NCBI GenBank assembly: GCA_011372845.1
Contig: DSAI01000080.1
Location: 1 to 7,640, forward strand
Reading direction: 5' to 3'
DNA from: Actinomycetota bacterium
GTDB lineage: Bacteria; Actinomycetota; Coriobacteriia; Anaerosomatales; Anaerosomataceae
Length of the DNA stretch: 7,640 nt
Made by a program: the position numbers and the translations under genes. A model generated the notes under the pieces. That model made no database searches. It had not been told where the DNA came from and was given only the letters and a program-made list of their open reading frames with translations. This document shows, one piece after another, positions 1 to 5,357 of the stretch. Position 1 is the stretch's first letter. Every line of letters begins with the position of its first letter.

Positions 1-28
1 CGTTCAACCGCGCGTTAGGATGCGACAT

Positions 29-88
29 GAGGACCCCTCCTGTTCAGTTGTGGTTTGGACACCAACAACCGTTCAGGACGGGGTCCTC
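29..88. repeat. Long imperfect inverted repeat / hairpin
   Basis: GAGGACCCCTCCTG at 29-42 pairs with CAGGACGGGGTCCTC at 74-88, giving 14 base pairs with a single bulged C at 79. The roughly 30-nt interior can fold further, since TTGG (55-58) pairs with CCAA (62-65) around an ACA loop. No T-run follows, so a simple intrinsic terminator is unlikely. It could be part of a structured RNA whose 3' end is the tRNA-like sequence at 121-153, or a protein-binding palindrome at an element end. The pairing is seen directly; the role is unknown. Confidence 0.6.
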
Positions 89-120
89 GACTGTCAACAA
101 CCTATGTGGGAACTACACCT

Positions 121-153
121 AGTCGCAGGTTCAAATCCTGTCAGCCCCGACCA
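121..153 (+). ncRNA. tRNA/tmRNA-like 3' end (T-arm, acceptor strand, CCA), partial
   Basis: A five-pair T-stem GCAGG/CCTGT (125-129/137-141) encloses the T-loop TTCAAAT (130-136). It is followed by CAGCCCCG, A and CCA (151-153), with a strong terminator ten bases later. Eight bases lie between the T-stem and the A before CCA, one more than a standard elongator tRNA. CAGCCCC would pair with a GGGGCTG 5' end, as found in some tmRNAs, but no such 5' strand, D-arm or anticodon arm is visible in bases 1-120. It may be the 3' end of a tmRNA that begins outside the window, or a tRNA 3' remnant left by integration. Confidence 0.45.
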
Positions 154-162
154 GCGAATGAG

Positions 163-188
163 ACGGGGCGCCCTTCGGGGTGCCCCGT
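163..188 (+). terminator. Rho-independent-type terminator hairpin with UUCG loop
   Basis: ACGGGGCGCCC (163-173) pairs along its full length with GGGTGCCCCGT (178-188), with one G-T wobble, around a TTCG tetraloop. This is an eleven-pair, very stable hairpin. Only a weak T-run follows (TTG), as is common in high-GC genomes. It lies ten bases after the tRNA-like 3' end and so probably terminates that transcript, isolating the downstream genes from upstream transcription. Confidence 0.7.
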
Positions 189-491
189 TGCGCTGATCTG
201 CGGAAATGTGCGCGACTTGCGTTTGCTCTTGGTTGCAGGCGCGACTTGATAGGTCCGCGCTCTGACGCGGGGACGCCGCCGAGCGACCATCCTATCAACT
301 GCTACTCGCCAAAGACGCCTATCGCTGCTTCCATCGGTCTGCTTGTCGGGAGCCCCTGGAGGACCGGCGTCCTCGTACTGCCCGCATTGCGTACAAAGCG
401 ATTCGCGGATTGTCGGCGTCGTCGAAGGAAGCATCGGACGAGCGTACTTGCGCCAATGAAGAACCGCCTATGTCATGCCGATGTTTACCTC

Positions 492-510
492 AGTGGGTTC
501 CGTATCCACT
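492..510. promoter_or_regulatory. Short inverted repeat, possible operator
   Basis: AGTGG (492-496) and CCACT (506-510) form a five-pair dyad with a nine-base centre. It lies where a -35 element would be relative to the TATACT at 531-536, a typical operator position. A five-base dyad can easily arise by chance, so this is only a candidate. Confidence 0.2.
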
Positions 511-530
511 CTGCATCCGGTCTATGTGGC

Positions 531-536
531 TATACT
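531..536 (+). promoter_or_regulatory. Candidate -10 promoter element for the operon
   Basis: TATACT matches the sigma-70-type -10 consensus at five of six bases, and it stands out in a GC-rich leader. Transcription would start near 543, leaving a leader of about 54 bases before the GTG at 597. No good TTGACA-like -35 sequence lies 16-18 bases upstream, so the promoter is either activator-dependent or not real. Confidence 0.35.
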
Positions 537-575
537 CACTACGCGGAACCGTCTTGGGAAAGCTGTCGTGTCGGT

Positions 576-593
576 GGGAGAAGTGGGGGGGGG
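576..593 (+). promoter_or_regulatory. Purine-rich ribosome binding region with a nine-G run
   Basis: GGGAG (576-580) and a run of nine G (585-593) precede the GTG start at 597. GGGAG sits 16 bases from the start, rather far, whereas the G-run ends three bases from it. Changes in the G-run would alter Shine-Dalgarno spacing. This purine stretch, together with the signal peptide that follows directly, is why the GTG at 597 was chosen as the start. Confidence 0.4.
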
Positions 594-596
594 TTC

Positions 597-3500
597 GTGG
601 GCCTCAAGCGAGTGCTCTTTGCCGCGCTCTGCGCGTTGCTGGTCATCGCCCCGTTAGGGATTCTCGCGGCTCCAACGTGCGTGGTCCCGAGGGCGCTGGC
701 CGAGGAGGTCGCCCCGCCGCCCGAACCGGGTGTGGAGTCCTCCTGGCCCCCGGACGAGCCGGTCACTAACCCTCTCGATGAGGGCAAGGTACGGGCAGCC
801 GCGCAGGCCTTCGTCGAGGCCTACTACACGCTGACCAAGGACGACTACCCGACCTACTACTCGAGGCTGGCGGAGCTCGTCACCCCGGAGCAGCTGCGGC
901 AGGTAGAACAAGGCACGCCTGGCTTGGCTCACGGCTTCGTCAAGTCGGACATCGCCGAGTACCTCGTTCAGGACGGCTACTTCGCCCGGAACCCCCGGAT
1001 CGTCTCGCTGACGATCGAACAGAACACGGGGGGTAATGCCGCCATCGAGGTGACCGTCGACTTCGAGGAAGCGGCGTCCCTCGAGGGCGAATCCTGGGGC
1101 GAGGCCGCGGTCCCGATGCGCGAGAGGCTCTTCCTGAGCATGAACGACGCGTACGTCATGAACATCGTGTCATGGGTCGAAGAGGCGGTGCCCGCAGGGG
1201 AGGCGGGGTTCCAGGGCGACGCTGAGCCAGCGCAGGGCGCCTCCGGCGACGCCGCGACCGGCGTGCCCTACGAGCTCCCGTCGGTCGAAGAGACCATGCG
1301 CCGAGCCCGCTCGCAGTTCACGTCGTTCGGCCTGCTCGGGTTCCTCGGCTTCCTGCTTGTGTCGACGTTGATGGTGGTCGGCCAGCCGACGATGCTCAGG
1401 GCTTCCGACTTCGCCGGGCCGCAGACCGTCGGCAGGCGGGTGTGGCGTTCCGTGAGGGCCTTCCTCATGCGCGTCGTGCAGGGGATCATCGGTCTGCCGC
1501 CCAGGCTCAGCTCTTCGGTCAACTCCATGGCGATCACCCTCGGCCTGTTCGTGGGCGCCTACGGCTGGCTCGTGAAGCTGGGCGTCATGAACGGCTTCGT
1601 GGGGCTGCTTCTCATGATCGCGGGCGCGGTGCCGCTCGCGCTGGTGGTTCCCACGGTCGTTCGGGCGTCGACGCTCGGCTGGGCGGGGGCGGCGCGTACC
1701 CTGGTCGGCGGTCTCGCCGGCGTGCTGGGCGCGCTGGGCGGCCTAGCGATCATGATCACCGTGCCCGCGACCCGAGGTCCTGTCGCGTTCCTCGGTCTCG
1801 CCGCCTGGCTGATCGCGCTCGCGTTCTGCGTCCTCCTCGTCGCAGTCAACCTGTTCGGGGTCCGGCAGCCACTCGGCGCGTTCGCCGTCGTGTTCGTGGC
1901 ATGGATCTTCGGGATCTCGCGGTTGGGCGCGTGGGCCATGAACTACGGGACTGGGAGCATGAGCGACTTCTACACCTTGCCGGTGCTAATGGACTCGCTC
2001 GCCTTCGGCTTCGCCGTGGCGGCGGGCTCGACGGGCGGAGCGCTCCTGGCCGGCGTGTTCGGCCGACGGGCGCCGCGCCGCGCCAAGACCAAGCCGAAGG
2101 CGGCAATCGCGATGCGGCGGCGCCTGCTCGAGTCCCCACGCGAGATCCGCGTGTTCGTCTCCTCCACCTTCCGCGACATGATCGCGGAGCGAGATCGGCT
2201 GACCAAGCGCGCGTTCCCGGCGATCCGGCAGTTGGCGTCCGAGCGGCTCGCGTCCTTCACGGACGTCGATCTGCGGTGGGGGATCACCGACGAGCAGAAG
2301 GCGGACAACCAGGTCCTGCCCATCTGTCTGGCCGAGATCGAGCGCTGCCGGCCGTACTTCATCGGCATCCTCGGGGAGCGGTATGGCTGGGTGCCCGGAC
2401 CTGACGACGTCGCCCAGGACCTGAAGGCGGCGCAACCGTGGCTTGAGGACGACGAGGGCCGCTCCGTCACGGAGATCGAGATGGTGCACGGCGTTCTCCG
2501 GAACCCGGAGATGGCCGGTCGCGCCCTCTTCTACTTCCGCGACCCGGCATACGTCGGGTCGCTGCCCGCGGAAGCGGCGGAGGCACTTCGTGAGGGTGTC
2601 GCCCAGGACGACATCGACCGATGGGGTTCCGAGCGGGCCCGGCAGCTCAAGGACGAGCGCGTCGCGCGTCTCGCGCGACTCAAGGATGTGATCAGGCACA
2701 GCGGATTCCCCGTCCGCGAGTACAGGGACCCGGACGGTCTCGCGGCCTTGGTGGAGGAGGACCTCCGGAGGATCGTCGACGAGGAGTACCCCGCGACGAA
2801 GGTCCCAGACGCCACGCAGATCGGCTGGTTCGGCCACGAGTCGTTTGCACTGTCGAGGCGGACGGTATTCGTCGACGATGCGGGCCGGGTCGATGCGTTG
2901 GATGCGATGGCCTCCGCACAGGGCGCGATCTGCGCAATCTCCGGCCCGGCGGGATCCGGCAAGAGCGCCCTGCTGGCGAACTGGGCGAACACCGTGACCG
3001 GCCGTCGCCCCGGCACCATCGTGGTCGAGCACTACGTGTCGGCGGACGATCGCGCGACTCGCGGGCCCGACATGTGCCGCCGCATCGTGGATGAGCTGGC
3101 CCTCGCCCACAGGAAGCGTCTCGTGCTCCCCAAGCAGGACGAGTTCGTGTACGAGGCGTTCGCGGGGGCGTTGTCGCACTTCGCGACACTTGGGCCGTTC
3201 GTGGTGGTAGTGGACGGCGTCGATCAGATGCAGGACGTCTACGAGTCGCTCGAGCTGGGCTGGCTTCCTGAGAGCCTCCCGGACAACGCGCACGTCGTCT
3301 TCTCGACCCGACCGGGAACGTCGCTGGAGGTGGCGCGGCGGCGGGGCCTGCCGATTCTCAACGACGAGGGGCTGCGGCCCGAGGAGCGCGAGAGATTCGT
3401 GCGCGAGTACCTCGCCCTCTATGGCAAGGCCATCTCGTCGGACCTTGCCTCGGAGCTGCGGGACTCTGACGCCTGCGCCAACCCGATGTTCCTGAAGACG

Positions 3501-4691
3501 CTCCTGGACGAGCTGCGCGTCGGTGCTGCTCACGAGACCCCCAGATCCGACGTTGCATCCTTCCTCGCCGATCGCGATCTGGTGGACCTGAGCACGCGCC
3601 TTCTCGAGCGCTGGGAGCGAGACTTCGACCCGGCACGGCACGGACTGGTCGGCGACACGCTCGGTCTGCTGTGGGCATCCCGTGACGGGTTGCTGGAGAC
3701 GGTCCTGCGTGAACTCCTGGGCGGGCAGGGAGGCCCGCTCCCGCAGGCAGTACTCTCGCCGCTCCTGCTGGCCTTGGATCCGTTCATCACGCGGCGTGTG
3801 GGACGGCTCGCGATCGCGAGTCCCGATCTGCGGCAGGCGGTCGAGAGCCGCTACCTGGACGACGCGCAAGCACGGCAGTCGGCGCACGCACGCCTCGCGG
3901 CGCTCTTCATGACGGGCTACCGCGCCGGCTCACCGGACGCTCGCGAGCTTCCTTGGCAACTGATGAGAAGCGAGTCCTGGGACGCCCTGTACGTCGTGTT
4001 GTCGGACCTGTCCCTGGCGTCGACCATCCAGGCCGACGACGGTGCCGCGCTGGCATGGTACTGGACGGCCCTGAAGAAGAACCGGGACGTCCGCGTGGCT
4101 GACGCGTACGCCACGGTGATCGCTGACAAGCAAGCGGATCCGGACGCCAGGATCGCTCTGGGGACACTGCTCTGGCAGGCCGACGAGATTGTCGCCGCTC
4201 GTCAGACGCTCAAGAACGAGGCCACCACCTCCCTGAAACACCTGGACGTCTTGCACTGGCTGCAGGCGATGCACCTACTCAGCATGCTCCCCACTGCGGA
4301 GGCGGGCTCGGGAGAAACGGAGCGTGCTCCGCTGGCCGCCGGCGCGTATGAGCGCCTCGCCAACATGCCGGGCGCGGGGACGCTGAGAGCGCCTGCAGTC
4401 ATGAACCGGGGCAATTCCTACCTGGACGCGGGTGATCCCGCATCAGCCACGGCGGCCTTCCAGGAAGCGCTCGGGCTAGCCCGGGAGTCGGGTGACGCCG
4501 ACATGGAGGTGCAGGCTCTGATCGGGCTGGCGCGCTGCGCCATGGATGTCGACGACTGGCAAGCGGCAAAGTCGATCACGGACATGGCCGGTGATGCGGC
4601 GAAGCGGTCGGGCTCCGACGACCTTATCGGCTCAGTCGACGAGATCGCCGCCGCCGTGGACAGTGTGCTCGCCCTTGAGTCAGAGGAGTAG
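597..4691 (+). CDS. Membrane STAND NTPase: signal peptide, 7 TM, DUF4062, NACHT-like, TPR
   Basis: The product is 1364 aa from GTG 597. Residues 1-35 look like a signal peptide (KR, hydrophobic core, ALA before EE). Residues 36-242 are a probably extracytoplasmic alpha/beta domain, possibly NTF2-like. Seven hydrophobic segments follow (about 243-262, 311-328, 333-356, 365-390, 394-421, 426-446, 461-488), then a basic stretch at 490-510, giving N-out/C-in topology. Residues 516-730 match DUF4062 as in TEP1 and NPHP3 (RVFVSSTFRDM, DLRWGIT, GILGERYGWVP, ALFYFRDP). A NACHT/STAND ATPase follows, with Walker A GPAGSGKS (783-790), Walker B VVVVDGVDQ (869-877) and STRPG (903-907). Two clear TPRs lie at about 1265-1298 and 1303-1337, with further helices before them. 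Known for STAND proteins: ATP-driven oligomerisation on ligand sensing. Inferred: an envelope- or membrane-linked sensor and switch. The exact substrate is unknown. It leads a probable operon, 34 bases before the J-domain gene. Confidence 0.9.
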   Translation: MGLKRVLFAALCALLVIAPLGILAAPTCVVPRALAEEVAPPPEPGVESSWPPDEPVTNPLDEGKVRAAAQAFVEAYYTLTKDDYPTYYSRLAELVTPEQLRQVEQGTPGLAHGFVKSDIAEYLVQDGYFARNPRIVSLTIEQNTGGNAAIEVTVDFEEAASLEGESWGEAAVPMRERLFLSMNDAYVMNIVSWVEEAVPAGEAGFQGDAEPAQGASGDAATGVPYELPSVEETMRRARSQFTSFGLLGFLGFLLVSTLMVVGQPTMLRASDFAGPQTVGRRVWRSVRAFLMRVVQGIIGLPPRLSSSVNSMAITLGLFVGAYGWLVKLGVMNGFVGLLLMIAGAVPLALVVPTVVRASTLGWAGAARTLVGGLAGVLGALGGLAIMITVPATRGPVAFLGLAAWLIALAFCVLLVAVNLFGVRQPLGAFAVVFVAWIFGISRLGAWAMNYGTGSMSDFYTLPVLMDSLAFGFAVAAGSTGGALLAGVFGRRAPRRAKTKPKAAIAMRRRLLESPREIRVFVSSTFRDMIAERDRLTKRAFPAIRQLASERLASFTDVDLRWGITDEQKADNQVLPICLAEIERCRPYFIGILGERYGWVPGPDDVAQDLKAAQPWLEDDEGRSVTEIEMVHGVLRNPEMAGRALFYFRDPAYVGSLPAEAAEALREGVAQDDIDRWGSERARQLKDERVARLARLKDVIRHSGFPVREYRDPDGLAALVEEDLRRIVDEEYPATKVPDATQIGWFGHESFALSRRTVFVDDAGRVDALDAMASAQGAICAISGPAGSGKSALLANWANTVTGRRPGTIVVEHYVSADDRATRGPDMCRRIVDELALAHRKRLVLPKQDEFVYEAFAGALSHFATLGPFVVVVDGVDQMQDVYESLELGWLPESLPDNAHVVFSTRPGTSLEVARRRGLPILNDEGLRPEERERFVREYLALYGKAISSDLASELRDSDACANPMFLKTLLDELRVGAAHETPRSDVASFLADRDLVDLSTRLLERWERDFDPARHGLVGDTLGLLWASRDGLLETVLRELLGGQGGPLPQAVLSPLLLALDPFITRRVGRLAIASPDLRQAVESRYLDDAQARQSAHARLAALFMTGYRAGSPDARELPWQLMRSESWDALYVVLSDLSLASTIQADDGAALAWYWTALKKNRDVRVADAYATVIADKQADPDARIALGTLLWQADEIVAARQTLKNEATTSLKHLDVLHWLQAMHLLSMLPTAEAGSGETERAPLAAGAYERLANMPGAGTLRAPAVMNRGNSYLDAGDPASATAAFQEALGLARESGDADMEVQALIGLARCAMDVDDWQAAKSITDMAGDAAKRSGSDDLIGSVDEIAAAVDSVLALESEE

Positions 4692-4713
4692 GGGACCGGG
4701 CCGGGACGACGCG

Positions 4714-4718
4714 AAGGG
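4714..4718 (+). promoter_or_regulatory. Ribosome binding site fixing the J-domain gene start
   Basis: AAGGG lies seven bases before GTG 4726. The open frame extends upstream into the STAND gene without another plausible start, so this site decides the GTG as the start. Confidence 0.6.
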
Positions 4719-4725
4719 CGCCGCA

Positions 4726-5235
4726 GTGAGGACCGCGACCGACGAGCGTGTTGAGCAGTACCGCCGCGTCCTCGGGCTTGGGCCTGCGGCCACGCTGGCG
4801 GACGTGCGCCGTCACTACCGCCGCGAGATCCGGCGTTGGCACCCCGACGTCGCCGGCGGCGATGCTGAGCGCGCCCGGCTGCTGAACGAGGCCGAGGAGT
4901 ACTTGACGCGGCACCCTGACGAGATCCGGCCGCGGACGGGCGAGCCCGCGAGGCCCACGGCGCAGACGCGGGCCACCACGACTGCCACCGCATCGCGACC
5001 CTCGCCGCGGCCGGCGGCCGCTCGCACCGAGCCGGCCGCATCACCCGCTCGGAACGTGAGCGCGGTCGAAGTCCCGGCGAGGCCCGGTCCGCTGGCCGGC
5101 ACGACCGCCAGCAGGGTCGTCCAGTTCGTCGTTCTCGCCTACGTGGCGCTGCTCGTGTTCGCGATACTCGGCTACTTCTTCACGACGATCCTGCCGCTGC
5201 TCGTAACGAACGTGTTCCCGATCGTCTTCGGCTAG
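4726..5235 (+). CDS. J-domain (DnaJ-like) protein with C-terminal membrane anchor
   Basis: The product is 169 aa. Residues 8-60 are a J-domain: YRRVLGL, helix II VRRHYRREIRRW, the Hsp70-stimulating HPD motif at 39-41, and a helix III-like LLNEAEEYL at 52-60. It has no Gly/Phe region, zinc fingers or substrate-binding domain, so it is a minimal class C-type J-protein. Residues 65-128 are a low-complexity Pro/Ala/Thr/Arg linker. A hydrophobic helix at about 131-152 and a hydrophobic tail to the end would anchor it with the J-domain in the cytoplasm. J-domains activate DnaK ATPase, so it probably recruits DnaK to the membrane, perhaps to act on the STAND protein encoded 34 bases upstream. The J-domain call is firm; the client is inferred from context. 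Confidence 0.88.
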   Translation: MRTATDERVEQYRRVLGLGPAATLADVRRHYRREIRRWHPDVAGGDAERARLLNEAEEYLTRHPDEIRPRTGEPARPTAQTRATTTATASRPSPRPAAARTEPAASPARNVSAVEVPARPGPLAGTTASRVVQFVVLAYVALLVFAILGYFFTTILPLLVTNVFPIVFG

Positions 5236-5270
5236 CGCCTCCGGCGACCTGCGCTCGCCGCTGGGGGCGC
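5235..5270 (+). other. GC-rich hairpin after the J-domain gene
   Basis: An inner perfect stem CGGCGA/TCGCCG (5242-5247/5255-5260) sits inside an outer stem GCGCC/GGCGC (5235-5239/5266-5270). It starts at the last base of the J-domain stop codon. No T-run follows, so it may be a weak terminator, an attenuator or an mRNA-stabilising structure that lowers expression of the third gene relative to the first two. Confidence 0.4.
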
Positions 5271-5283
5271 ACGAAGCCTCATG

Positions 5284-5289
5284 TACAAT
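5284..5289 (+). promoter_or_regulatory. Candidate -10 element for the RCK-RyR gene
   Basis: TACAAT preceded directly by TG lies 68 bases before the GTG at 5358, within the 122-base gap. No clear -35 is present at the expected distance. A five-pair hairpin GCGTC/GACGC (5316-5330) lies in the resulting leader. The third gene may therefore have its own promoter as well as readthrough from the first two. Confidence 0.3.
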
Positions 5290-5357
5290 CGGCAGAGGGA
5301 TCCGCAGGTACGGACGCGTCTCTGTGACGCGGGGACCACCACGGGACGGGGCGACAC

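Larger units (their letters stand above)
189..596. other. Non-coding leader region upstream of the STAND gene
   Basis: No convincing gene is present. The open frame here is an in-frame upstream extension of the STAND gene; its translation is rich in Arg, Cys and Ser, shows no domain signal and would bury the signal peptide. The base composition looks less GC-rich than the coding region downstream. Structures seen are a small hairpin CCGCG/CGCGG near 256-270 that overlaps the 12-mer TGACGCGGGGAC (263-274, repeated upstream of the third gene), an inverted repeat at 492-510 and a -10-like TATACT at 531-536. The region probably holds the promoter and control sites of the operon. Confidence 0.55.

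Noticed and set aside
79..153. A complete tRNA starting at the CGGGG near 79, with GAA in a possible anticodon loop
   Set aside because: The acceptor mismatches at its inner pairs, the would-be anticodon stem has only three pairs, the base before the anticodon is G instead of T, and no D-arm forms.
60..153. tRNA-Sec, because the eight-base acceptor segment fits selC
   Set aside because: There is no matching 5' strand about 95 bases upstream, no TCA anticodon arm, and A rather than G precedes CCA.
1442..2404. 320-codon plus-strand open frame in another phase
   Set aside because: Arg/Gly/Ala-rich shadow of the membrane and DUF4062 coding region, with no ribosome binding site or domain.
1986..3887. 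633-codon minus-strand open frame
   Set aside because: It lies opposite the DUF4062/NACHT coding region, its translation has shadow-type Arg/His/Val composition, and no motif is recognisable.
456..4691. Upstream in-frame ATG (456) as start of the STAND gene
   Set aside because: The extra 47 residues are Cys/Ser-rich with no domain signal, the proposed -10 at 531 would lie inside the gene, and the signal peptide would no longer be N-terminal.
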